64,000 nt of DNA from Lineus longissimus (taxonomy: Eukaryota > Nemertea > Pilidiophora > Heteronemertea > Lineidae): the NCBI RefSeq assembly GCF_910592395.1, contig NC_088319.1, positions 17,484,001 to 17,548,000 of the forward strand, read 5' to 3'. Below are positions 1 to 12,550 of this stretch, piece by piece. Each line of letters begins with the position of its first letter. The first letter of the stretch is position 1. The notes beneath the pieces are model-generated. The model was not told the origin of the DNA, searched no databases, and saw nothing but the letters and a program-made list of their open reading frames with translations. The position numbers and the translations under genes were made by a program.

Positions 1-3000
1 CATATCATCAAGTTTTGAACTACTTTCCTTAGTCTACCAAAATAATATGAGAATTAGGCTAGGCACTCGACCCAAAGACTCAACCGAGCAGGAGAACCGT
101 GTAGCTCCAAGGCCAATATGACGTTTTTGAGTCAAAAGGCCTATCAACTGCTGAGGCGAGCCCGTTAGTGTGAGCGTCACCAGGGTTCAAACAACTACAC
201 CAGCTGGAGTGACCCTCCCTTATTAATATATTATGATCTCCACAAACAAAAGCATTGCTGAATAAAGAAATGAAATACCAGTTGCTCTCCAAGTGCACCG
301 CGATTTCGGGGGAACGAAGCAAAATACTGCGTAAACAAATCCACCAGAATCATAATAAACCAGTCACTCACTACATATAAACCGACTTACCGACACATGA
401 ATGTACCTCGGCCAGTCACAACAATGGACAAAAACACTCAAAGAAGCGCCAGAAATAAACCAAGATCCTCTAAAAAACCTTCCATCTTTGACTAACAGAA
501 TCTCACTAATGCTGTAGCCGACATTGCTGATGGTTGGTTGCTACAGCCTGGCTACCTGGCCGCGTCTGATCTGCCGATGCGCATGCACGCCGTGGCAGAC
601 GCCATCGCCAGACATAATTCACCCTTGACTCGAATATCGATGACCTTGGAGAGGACATGCTGCGTTCTCTCGTCGCTTCTTCCATTCACCAACAAAACCT
701 TCCAATGAAACCATACCTCGTCCTGAATAACATCTCCCTTTAATCCACAGCAAAGCTTACCAGCCATTGACGATCATCCCTTGCTGCACACATAATATAT
801 AGTATGAACACTCTCCCAGTTTGTTATTGCAGTCAATGACCTGAATAAATTATTAACAACAAGTGGGCAAGCCAATTGATATATACGTTGCAGGCAATAA
901 GTGCAAATTTCATTAATTTGTACTGGACTTTCTAATAAATTATCCTATACGATAATGTGTTTCTGTCTTCTAGTGGGTGTATCATGCATGCTTAGTCACG
1001 GGTTCGGTTCATGTCTGTATGTTATGATGTATGTTCACGGTGGCAGGTTAGTCAGACTTATGGATGGTTAAGTAGACGGGAAGTGCTCTTGAGATGAAGT
1101 CTGCGCTGACTCGGTTGGTTGTGGCAACGAGCCAGCGTCTGTCAAGGCCAAGACAATGACACATTTTAACTGGTCCAATAACGACGAGTTGAATATCGCT
1201 TTAAAAATAACCCCAGTCAAGGGCATGATTTAATAGATAGCCCAATTCCGTCAAGTTTAGTCCTTAAACCAAATTCACGTGATGTAAACAATGCAATCTG
1301 CACTGTCTCCGTAATAATCATTAACTTAATCTGGTGTGAATTAAAATATCATATGATATAGATGCGCAGTTGATGGTGTCTTTCAATTATTTCACTGATC
1401 CATCCTGAGTTAGTCATTACATTCACCAACCTGCAGACAGTTTTAAAGGTCATTGGGCCTATCAGCAGCAGATTGCAACAAGCAGTGGACTGCTGAGGTC
1501 AGCACTTTACTTTTATACATGTATATACGTGTAACCGACTCACGAGCGCCTTTTCATGTCACCTATAAGCAAGAAATGGTCATTTCGTACAAGATTTTAC
1601 CGGGAATTTCAAATCACCGAGACTGGCACTTTCGGACAAGATTTTACGAACAAGTTCAAGGAATAATCGTGTTGGTCGAGGTTTCACCGAACTTCGATGG
1701 ATGACAAGGCAGACGATTTTCCCATTTTAATTGGCAATACTATAGTAGATGGTTTCAGACCTTTGTGCCGTGTATAGAATTGATCTGACCGGCAGGTCTA
1801 TCATGGGCGAATCCGAAGGTTCATGTGAGGCAGACTCTCATACTGAACTTCCAGCGGTATTGCCTCCGTCGCCTCCGCCCATTGGACACGCGCTGTCTGT
1901 AGGCATAGCAATGTCATTATATTGAGGGTCAAAATGTAATATCTAAAAGTGAATCTTTAGCCCTTCCTCCCTTATGTATGGGATTCGCGGATCAACGGAA
2001 AAGGGTTGTCCCCCGGTCGTATATATATTTCACTGTATTTTCAAAGTTATATACATAGGCCGAAATTTATTTCTTGCTTTCATTCTCTGCGCAAAGCTAG
2101 GGTTGGAGATAAGAGTTTGTTTGATTAGATGACTGGTCAGCTGTATAAAATACCGCTATGTTACTATTGACAGTTACCTGCATCAAGTATAGATACTTGC
2201 TTGCATATGTATCATTCACATGTATCTTTTATTTGACCAGTACGCATAAAAAATATTTCCAAAAAAATTATGAATTACCATATATATATTATAACACGTT
2301 GACACAAGACATAAACTGCATATTAATTTTATCAAAAAAGTTTTCCCGGCAAGCATAAATGTTTATTAATATTAATACCAATAAAACTAAATAATGAACC
2401 TCACTCCAAAGACTGAGCGCGCCCAGTTGACTAATACCAAACTGTGTTAGAATATCAAAAGTGCTCGGGAACTGCTGTAAAGATGGGAAACTGAGTGCAA
2501 CGTACAGCCAAAGGCCAAATACATTCCGACCCATCAGTACTGGGCTGATAACCATGACCACCCTGACTGAAAGTACGTCGAGTCTAATCTAGACATCAGA
2601 TCAAAAAATATTTCCCCTAATTTTATTTAAAAACTACTGTACATACGAAAAAAAACCGTTTTAATGTAATGCTCACCATAACTCGATATTCCAACGTGCA
2701 TGATGACAGCAAGGTCCTTAGCGTGTTAATCTATATCCAATGTTTGTTTATAATTTCCTTAACAGTCCTCATACCCTAACCTTACAGAATCTTCCAATTA
2801 ACTGTTTATATAATACTCCTATAAACTAATGATAAATCCGGCAGCTTTTTTTCCTGGATACCATAGCCCTACTTTTCCTTCATTTGTAAATGATGCAGTC
2901 CCAAGTTTCTATGAATTTTCAAGTTTATTCCTAGTTGTTTCCTAAGGGTATCCTGTTCTGACGGAGACTTGCTTCTGATCTGATTCCCGGTTCATGTGCT

Positions 3001-6000
3001 CCTGGTTTTGTGTCCGTGCCCGATACCACTTCTGTGCGGTCGTCTGGCGCATAGACAAGTGCTGCCACCCAGCGTTAGGATGAGAAACTAAATCATTACT
3101 TACAATGCGCGTCGAAACAACTTGAAGGTGAAAGTACTTTCTGATGCTTGAAATTGATATAATTTTTTTCACCGAGTCCAGAAATAAATCTTGAAACGGT
3201 AGTATGGTATGAAAATAGCCAACTTGAAGGTGATTTGTTGCTTTTTTCACGTGAGAGAGTGATGAGGAATTGTTTTCCTTCAGTACGACCTGTTGAAGGC
3301 CGCGTGGATGGGGTCAAATATTCTGCTGACAAAGCAAACGTGCTGTGAAAAACGAAAATGCCTCGCCCATGCAGACACCCCAGGTGGTCAGAAGATGGTC
3401 AACGGATAATGCAACTAGGCATTTTTCACCATGGCTAAAAAACACCAAAAATATGCTCGTGTGATTTATGCGCTTCTGTCCTCGGAGTGACTATCTGACC
3501 AATGCGACATTTGTGCGACACCGATCTTGGAAGGATGGCGAGTGATGCCCCCGACTTCGACCTCAAACAGGTATATGTTATAGGCCTAGAGTAATGTGGG
3601 TCAGAGGGCATACCCCGCGGAGCGAACAATAATATTTTGAAGTGCTATCTGACTGACAGAGGGTGATGTTGGGTGAATGATTACCAATTACCCTGAAATA
3701 TAGGCCTACAGTGTAGGCCTTTGTGAAGATTACGCACAAAGAGAAACCGCGGTTGAAATATAAGCCTAATTTGAACACACTCTTAATTCCAAGAATCGAG
3801 AGGGCATCGGACACAAAGAAGGCCATAACCCCAGTTTTAAATAGAGTTTAAATTGCGCAATTGCGTCTGGCCTTGTTGACCACGGCGAATGTTGACCCCT
3901 GCAAAAACTTTGACCGGACTTATATTTTAAAGGTGAAATGTCCTGTGGAACCAGATGGTTCTGTCGGGCTGACCACGAAACGTGTTGATCTATAGGCCTA
4001 TTCTATGACGAGCACTGGCAAATCATATTAGGCCCACAATATCAAGTCAGTTTACCTTGTTTGTTTTGGTTACATGATGACTCATGCAGCGCCTACATTA
4101 TCCCCGAAAAAAACGGGGACATAACAGGAACAAACAAGAGCTTTGGACAAAAAGGTCTCGAGGTCATATCGGTTGGAATGTGCTTTGGCAGTGGTCCCAA
4201 GGCCTTGCCCCGTCCAAGATCCCGGTCACGAACTCCCCAGGTGGAAATAGGCGTAATCTTACCCAGTTTTTGTAATCAGGCCGAGAATAAGTTCAGATTA
4301 GTTTCTCTGTTGTCGGCGATCTTGATTTTTCATAACAGCAAAACAAATCAATGTCCATTGAGTTGTGCCACTTAAATAGGCCTTAAAGATGCCAATTAAA
4401 ACAGAAACATAACTGCGCCTACGTATCGGGCAATCCGCAATGTGGTTTGGCACGAACTTTTTTTCCCGGGAACTAATCGCTGAGGCGAATCACTAATAAA
4501 CATCAGCTGGTGACATTAGGCGGCCTAATTGTTTACAGGTCAACACTAAAGCAAGAAGATCTCATGAATAATTTGACAAAAATAGGCCTTCTATCAAGAA
4601 GAAAGGATAACAGGATCGGTATCTTTCTCATTGTTTCTGGGAATTCCCGAATAACTGATCAACAGGAAGGTGAACTATTTGTTAAGTATGATTCATCCGA
4701 GATGACCCGTGACCAACGTAGAGGTCAAGCTTATTTGGAGACCTACTCCACGAGACACACTCCTTTCCGTCTTACTTTCGCCTGGTAACAGAATATTACA
4801 TAAGTGATCCCTCAAAGAAGAAACCAGAAACTTTTTATCAAAAACATTTTCCTTCTCTTTCATGTTGTGTTAGATTAACCTTAAAACATGTTGGAGATTT
4901 CAGTCTGAAAAGTCAACAAATGCACAGAAAATGTCGTCTATAAATTGACTTAAACCTTACATTATTTAGCATTACCTGACTATTCCACATTACACAAACA
5001 CTGATATCAGGCACTGAAACTGGAGCCCGGTCACTTCTGGAAGCAAAGGTCAACTATATTTAGTTCAGGAACCCGTGCTCAGGTTTTCTGTGGTCAGTTT
5101 TGTTACGTAATCCAAGGCCAGGTCTTGACCTTCTCTTGACCACTTGGTAAGAATAGCCCTGAGTCAAAGGATCTCATATTGAAAGATTCTTTTAGCGGGA
5201 GCTCACCAGACAGCTTACCGCACAATGTCTGCGAAAAAATCCGGATATTTTTCCGACGAGTGATTCGCGAAAACACACTTCTTTTAAAAATCACTTGGCA
5301 AGTCCTTGCTGACCACAGCAGAAGTAGACCCACTTAAAAGCCAATATTTAAGTAACATTCACCTTCAACTAACTTGCAATGGAAATATATAAAGTTTAAT
5401 TGTGAACCGAAAAAGAGGGATAGTCATGGTCGGACATACACAAATTCCTTTCACTATACCGATCAACCGCCCATGCTGATGACTATCGAACCAAGGTAGG
5501 ATATTCATGTAGGATATACATACCGCGCCTTCGAAATGATATTTTACCTCGAAAACCCAATCTGGCCATGAAATCATAAGAAAAATCGTCATATAAAGTT
5601 GCGACAAAGTGGCGGAATATATATGAAGACTTTCTTTTTCGCGCCAACGCGATAATATCAGAAATTTGAAACCATTTTACAAGTTTTGTGTTGTAGAAAG
5701 TTCTTTAAAAATCCAGGCCAGTCTGTCACCAGGTATCTCCTCGCATCATATTATGTGCTGTCATGGCAACCTGTCCCATCACAATTAAGTAAACAAAATG
5801 TATGCAGCATTTGGTGATGCTGTTGGTGTTACCATGGAAATTACAATAAACAGGGCCAATACTACTTCAACATGCAAGAAGAATATATGAATATGACAGA
5901 AATGAGGGAAAGATATAAATAATCCTTACCAAATCATTCCTAAAATGACTACAGAACATCAAATTCTGGTACAGTTATACCGCTCTCTAAGTTCGAAACT

Positions 6001-9000
6001 ATGGATGATCTTCACCTCCTACGAGTTTTGTCCTTTTAGTCCAAAAGTCCCTGTGTATAATCGGTCGTCATCCAGTCACTTAACATGCGGCACCTCTGAA
6101 CGCACTGCACTGACCCAATTCCTGACATGCAAATGAGGTCAATATATCCTCGCAAGCAGCGTGTAAACTCGCAGACTATTTTAATATTTCTCCAAAAAAT
6201 TGTCTGGTAACGGGGTTGCTAAAAAACCTCTTTAATCTGCTCCAGAGGAGAGTTCCAATGACCAGAGAGCTTTCGCTGCGTGATGGTGCGAGGCAGGCGT
6301 GCATTCGAGACGATTGTTTTGGTTTCAATGGTCAACACTCACGGTGTTGCATCGCAGACGACAGTCCGGCAACCGTCTCTCGATGTGACCTTGGCCATGA
6401 TCCAAACAAATTCACATTTTCTCCCACAAATTCCAGATCAAAAACACAAATTCCGGAAACTCCTGAGCGGATTTGAATCTTTTCAAGATATTTCTTTGAA
6501 AAAATCTATGAAAATGATTAAGAATGAGTGATTTGATGCGATTTTCATTCGACTGTATCAAAACGGTGTTGATAAAAGGACATTCCATTGACATGATCAA
6601 TACTCCGTATATAGGACTATAATCATATACATGCGCGCCCGAGCGGCAAGGTTATCATACATCAGTGACACCTAGCCGCCGTGCTGCAGAACTATTTTAT
6701 CTTTTACATTAATGCAGCATTCCTTTGGCGCATATTTTGACTTTTTTGGAACGTTTATGGTCGCGCAATCACTAAATTGGTGAGGGTTAAGGAGGATCAC
6801 TACCGCCTGGTCATTCCGGAGAATCGAAATCCCGCGAGGAGCATCTGGTGTTCCGAGTCTCCCCGTCATATCGGCGTATGCTGGTACTTTTAAAGCTGAT
6901 GTTTGCATTCGGATCAAGAAATACTGGACCTGCTGGCTGAGGAGAGCGGTCAAGCACCGTAGCTCTGTATCATGAATGTTCTTGGCGAATGGCATTACTT
7001 GCTCGATTTTACATTTTCCCGCCGACCTGAAAGTCATAAAAGGCAATGACTGATACCCAAAAGTATGTCGTATATTGAGTCCTACAAACAGACAAATATG
7101 CCCGATTTTTACGCAAAAGTGTCCATTTGTGAATACATGTATTTTAGGCAAAGGAATGAGCTCTGGTGGTTAATTAGGGGAACATTTCCCTCTACTCTCG
7201 AAGCTTCAATCCAAGCAAATCAGAGTCTTAGAAAGAATCTTGGGTGTTGCGGATGACGGCAAATTCTCGTATGATATTTTCATACATGTATAGCCACGCG
7301 ATGAGCCCAACAGGTACGCTATTGGACGCGTTTCGAGCCGAAATTCCGACCCGGATTAACCCAAGGCCGTGACTGACTTGGGGTCGTGCCACGAATCGAA
7401 CTGACACTGCGCACACGCCTGCCCTGTTCAATTAATCCATGTAATTTTAAGCTTATATATCTATCTTAACCCCGGTTGACGCAAGTCGATTACCGCATTA
7501 ATGAACAATAATCCAAACGTAATATTTTCTTTTCGTCACTATACATATATATATCTTGAACCAAGGTCAGAAGTCTCGCGCAAACCAAAGCTATCATGTT
7601 TTTAAGGGGAAACCATAAAAAAAGTATTCTAACGATTCGGTACAAACGATGAGACGGACGCTATACTGCTTTCAAGTAATCTTGCGTCTATTACACTACG
7701 GATGTAGTCGATATTTTAATTAACATTTTATTGTATATGACGTAGGAGTAAAAAAAACCTGATATCAGGATGGTCGCGATTGGCGTGCTCATTGCTGATT
7801 CCTTTGCAAAGAAGCACCGTTTCGGTTTGAGCGAGACAATGACACTGGCTGATTTCCTGGACACATCGCAGGTGAACGATCAATGACCTACACCAAATAA
7901 ACACCACCAAATGTAAACAATTACAAGGCCAAATACCACACGATTGCAGTGTATTATTAATGAAGTGTGACTGACAGCATAGTTATTGACCCTGACATGC
8001 GTCAAGGTCGAAGCAGGGAATAAAGGACGACTTTTAGTCCATGTTACTCAATTCCGTAATAATCATAATAGTCGTCACTCAGGAATGAGGGGCGTTAAAA
8101 ACAACATATTTTTGTGCCACCTTGAGCCATCCTCCTGACGTCACCGTCGCTTTGGTGGCGAATAACATTGACGGCAGTAAAGGTATTCTGGGAAATTTTT
8201 GTCCCAGAATAATCCTAGGCCTTCAGTATGATTTGGCAGACTTTATGCCGGTGTAATGTTTTTGAGTGTTTCTATTTTTGAGTGTTTCCCCTCATTATTT
8301 GGGAACGCTCAAAAATAGATTGACAAGTTTTTCTGTGTATCCCCCCTATTGAAAAGTCGTGGTCTCTCTAGCTGCCTATTGTTTGGAAACACTGACACAT
8401 GGGAAACAACCACATATGTTACACCGGCGTCTGTGCCGAATAGCTAATAACAACTCCGTGGTCAAACAAACCCCCGAAGAACACCAGAAACTTCTCTATT
8501 TTCATCATCAACGAGATTATATCCGGAATTGCTACACTCCGGACGTAGTGGACCGGTCTAGTTCATGAGACAGTATAAATATGATGACGAAATGGACTGC
8601 ACCCGGAGTCTATTGGGGATTGCTAGTATGTGAGTGACGGCCGAAGATGGCCGTGGACTGCCCGTCGGGAGCCTTGATAAGATCTTAGATTAGTCTGGTT
8701 ACTCTAAGATAAGATGCGAGAACCTTGGTGGTCAAAATGTCCTGTGGGCTGTCCCCATGGATGATCAGCCAATGCACGTTGAAGTAACGAAGCATGGCAT
8801 GCCGATCTACTGGCGTTGAGCGTAGGCTATCATCAAGGATGAAAGGTTCTACCCTCTTTGCCGGTAAGTCGGCATGTAACATAACAGTCCGATCGTCTTC
8901 AGATCTCCTCATGCGTCGTGCCTGTGATTTCTGTTCCTCTTCCTTAGTCTAAGATTCTATTCAGCCTCCTAGGACAGGGCCATACTCCCACAGTAAGCCT

Positions 9001-9590
9001 TTGTATCGTTCCTACACTCAATCAAAGTAGACTCGCAGGGAAGTCCATTGCGTCATCCTAAATGGATCTCATTATGGGCGAGGGAAGAGGCGTCCGGTGC
9101 GTAATCGAAATGAGTGAGTGACTTTAGAAACGACCCAGAGCCTGCCTAGGATAATGTATTCGGCGCCCTCTCATCAGTCTCCTCCTTCGATGAGGGCATC
9201 CTTGTTTTAACGATCTTAGACGCCCGTGATGTGACGTTGTCCTCGACCACTCGGTTCCGATGTGAACCTGCCACACCATTCCATCCACAACAACAGATTG
9301 ACAAGAAGTGTAGCCAGAAGCACATAGAAGGCAGCACCAGTCAGTGGCGGTGACTCTTTCACCCTCACTACAGAGACTGGTACTTGACGGCAATTCACTC
9401 GTAATGAAATCGATTTCCGGTGACGGGTCACGTGTTTTTCGATCTGCGCCAAGAGATCAGTTGAATGATTCAACGTATCTTCCCGTTCTTTGTCGTATAA
9501 CCTCACAACTCAAAAATATTATTAGAAAGCAATTTGGTACCCCGGGTTTTCTCCATTAACCCGTACTTGCCTTGCTTTAAAACCACCCCT
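1..9590. other. Gene-poor region with no supported gene
   Basis: I scanned both strands for conserved protein blocks, paired splice sites and tRNA boxes and found nothing I can defend. The longest open frame is 159 codons (minus, 6,672-7,151) and resembles no family I know. Short inverted repeats lie at 8,187-8,212 and 8,271-8,320. The motif TAGGCCT recurs between about 3,580 and 4,600, as it does sporadically elsewhere in the window. The region could hold a distal exon or regulatory DNA of a neighbouring gene, but the sequence does not show this. Confidence 0.6.
8271..8320. repeat. Imperfect inverted repeat (hairpin)
   Basis: A left arm reading CTATTTTTGAGTGTTTCCC is mirrored about 10 bases later by GGGAACGCTCAAAAATAG, with one base missing and one mismatch. 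It is non-coding. It may be the end of a degraded miniature inverted-repeat element. Confidence 0.5.
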
Positions 9591-9593
9591 ATT

Positions 9594-9670
9594 AAGTCCC
9601 AAGGAGCGAAACTACGACTTGGAGCGAAACGACTGGGGGCGAAAAGGTCCTGGAGCGAAATGACCGGCTA
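9594..9670 (+). repeat. GGAGCGAAA-type dispersed repeat, copy 1
   Basis: Four spaced copies of a GGAGCGAAA / GGGCGAAAA motif are separated by about 15 bases. The reverse complement of the same patterned block occurs at 31,180-31,262 (TTTCGCTCC motifs with the same spacing), so this is an interspersed repeat and not local low complexity. The transposon family is not identifiable from the sequence alone. Confidence 0.6.
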
Positions 9671-9819
9671 CCGGTTGTGACAGGTTGTCTTGGTCAAAAC
9701 GTCTCTGCCAATATACCATTGGTTGTGACGGTTTGTCTCGACCATGCGTTGATTGTTACCACGTCTTAATCACCATCGCATTGGTCGTGCCAGGCGGTTT
9801 CGAACATTACATTGATTGT

Positions 9820-11450
9820 GATGCCTCTGCCAAGACCTCACTGGTTGTAATACGATGTCTCAACCATTATGGTGATTGTGACCATTATATGTCTCTGCCA
9901 AGACCACACTGGTTGTAATACGATGTCTCTACCATTATGGTGATTGTGACCATTATATGTCTCTGCCAAGACCACACTGGTTGTAATACGATGTCTCAAC
10001 CATTATGGTGATTGTGACCATTATATGTCTCTGCCAAGACCACACTGGTTGTAATATGATGTCTCAACCATTATGGTGATTGTGACCATTATATGTCTCT
10101 GCCAAGACCACACTGGTTGTAATACGATGTCTCTACCATTATGGTGATTGTGACCATTATATGTCTCTGCCAAGACCACACTGGTTGTAATACGATGTCT
10201 CTACCATTATGGTGATTGTGACCATTATATGTCTCTGCCAAGACCACACTGGTTGTAATACGATGTCTCTACCATTATGGTGATTGTGACCATTATATGT
10301 CTCTGCCAAGACCTCACTGGTTGTAATATGATGTCTCTACCATTATGGTGATTGTGACCATTATATGTCTCTGCCAAGACCACACTGGTTGTAATACGAT
10401 GTCTCTACCATTATGGTGATTGTGACCATTATATGTCTCTGCCAAGACCTCACTGGTTGTAATATGATGTCTCAACCATTATGGTGATTGTGACCATTAT
10501 ATGTCTCTGCCAAGACCACACTGGTTGTAATACGATGTCTCTACCATTATGGTGATTGTGACCATTATATGTCTCTGCCAAGACCTCACTGGTTGTAATA
10601 CGATGTCTCTACCATTATGGTGATTGTGACCATTATATGTCTCTGCCAAGACCACACTGGTTGTAATATGATGTCTCTACCATTATGGTGATTGTGACCA
10701 TTATATGTCTCTGCCAAGACCACACTGGTTGTAATACGATGTCTCTACCATTATGGTGATTGTGACCATTATATGTCTCTGCCAAGACCACACTGGTTGT
10801 AATATGATGTCTCTACCATTATGGTGATTGTGACCATTATATGTCTCTGCCAAGACCACACTGGTTGTAATATGATGTCTCTACCATTATGGTGATTGTG
10901 ACCATTATATGTCTCTGCCAAGACCACACTGGTTGTAATATGATGTCTCTACCATTATGGTGATTGTGACCATTATATGTCTCTGCCAAGACCACACTGG
11001 TTGTAATATGATGTCTCTACCATTATGGTGATTGTGACCATTATATGTCTCTGCCAAGACCACACTGGTTGTAATACGATGTCTCTACCATTATGGTGAT
11101 TGTGACCATTATATGTCTCTGCCAAGACCACACTGGTTGTAATATGATGTCTCTACCATTATGGTGATTGTGACCATTATATGTCTCTGCCAAGACCACA
11201 CTGGTTGTAATACGATGTCTCTACCATTATGGTGATTGTGACCATTATATGTCTCTGCCAAGACCACACTGGTTGTAATACGATGTCTCTACCATTATGG
11301 TGATTGTGACCATTATATGTCTCTGCCAAGACCACACTGGTTGTAATATGATGTCTCTACCATTATGGTGATTGTGACCATTATATGTCTCTGCCAAGAC
11401 CACACTGGTTGTAATATGATGTCTCTACCATTATGGTGATTGTGACCATT
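9820..11450. repeat. 68-bp tandem array, left part
   Basis: About 24 head-to-tail copies of a 68-bp unit, measured from the recurring GTCTCTGCCAAGACC block at 9,891, 9,959 and 10,027. Units differ at a few fixed positions: TACGATG or TATGATG, CTCTACC or CTCAACC, and GACCACA or GACCTCA. Degenerate units start at about 9,670. Short open frames here are artefacts of the repetition. The array resumes at 19,175 in register, so the retrotransposon in between was inserted into it. Confidence 0.95.
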
Positions 11451-11662
11451 TGTTACTGGTGTCATTCTAGTACTTAGTTCAATCAAACAACACCGTAATT
11501 AAACTATATAAACGTTTTCTTTTAATAAATCTTCTCACTTTCTTCTCACAAAATCGGATGCTTTCGCTAATGTGTGCCTCCAGGAGTCCCGGAGCTGACC
11601 TCCACAAAGCATGTAAAAGACACACAAGGAATTTCGGAAGTGACTTGTCACAACCTGTGACA
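11451..11662 (-). repeat. 3' LTR of the Gypsy element
   Basis: This 212-bp terminal repeat matches the copy at 18,963-19,174. On the plus strand it starts TGTTACTGG and ends CCTGTGACA. A TATA-like TTTATATAG lies on the minus strand within it. Confidence 0.96.
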
Positions 11663-11673
11663 CTCTCCCCGCC
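11663..11673 (-). promoter_or_regulatory. Polypurine tract
   Basis: On the minus strand GGCGGGGAGAG abuts the 3' LTR directly. This is the position and composition expected of the plus-strand DNA primer of LTR retroelements. Confidence 0.8.
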
Positions 11674-12550
11674 TAAGAAAGATGTGTCCCCACAGCTCGA
11701 GACAACTGAAAGACATACAGTACTAAGTAAACATTATACACTAATATCTATAGGAAAGCTATGGTGATGCAAAACCTATTGCCTAAACTTTTGTCATGAT
11801 TAAGATCAGTCCTTAAAACTCAAATCTCCTGCACAGGATATGACTTAAAGTCTCCACTACTATAAAAACACTAATGACGTAAACTTCTAACACTAAAATC
11901 AAAGAACATTAACTAAACAGTGCTTCAATCCACTATTATGACATGATAAAACACAAAATATCTCATCACTGAGTGTAAACACCACCAAGCTTTCTATTCA
12001 CCAAATAAAGGGAACAAGGTGATCAATCTTGTCCCAAAGTCCACAGACTATAATGGCTCCAAGTTTCTGCTTGCAAGAGTCAGTTCTTTTAAAAATACAT
12101 GTAAACTTCACCTGTGAACTTCAGGTTAGTATATACCTGCACAGTACGACAAACACTATACTGGAAATCATTTTATCTTCTAGACTTCAGAATTATTCCC
12201 AATTTCACCAATTTCAGCAACCATACAATATTCATGCAAGATTGTCCCAGGAATAAATCATTCCCAAATAAAGACATGCTGACAAAATAAACATAATCTG
12301 AAGTCCTTCAAAACAAAACTCAAACCAGCATCTAAAATGTCATCTAAACGTCACCAGAAACACTTTAGAAATAAACCACAATGGGTAGAGGTTACCAGTA
12401 CTTCACCCATATGCATATTTCACTATTTTTCTCGATGCACGCCCAAAGTTTCGAACATTACCTCTTGTGGTGCGGTTTTATCGTCGCAAATTTTCATATA
12501 ATATTGTCACAAACATTCACCAAGTATCCTGACTGGATTTCGTGTATGAA
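11674..12550 (-). other. 3' untranslated part of the Gypsy element
   Basis: About 880 bases lie between the pol stop and the polypurine tract. I see no envelope-like frame or other conserved coding block, so the element looks like a two-gene retrotransposon. Confidence 0.6.

Noticed and set aside
552-767. 71-codon minus frame beginning MAGKLCCG
   Set aside because: It has a possible GTAAGC donor just after the ATG, but no partner exon or recognised domain.
6672-7151. 159-codon minus frame
   Set aside because: Longest frame in the left part, but no recognisable family, no splice partners, and a composition like non-coding DNA. It could be a real exon, but I cannot support it.
7380-7440. tRNA-like T-loop GTTCGATTC on the minus strand
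   Set aside because: No matching acceptor or anticodon arm upstream; a chance B-box.
9820-11450. CRISPR-like regular repeats
   Set aside because: Units are contiguous 68-bp tandem copies without unique spacers, and the genome is animal.
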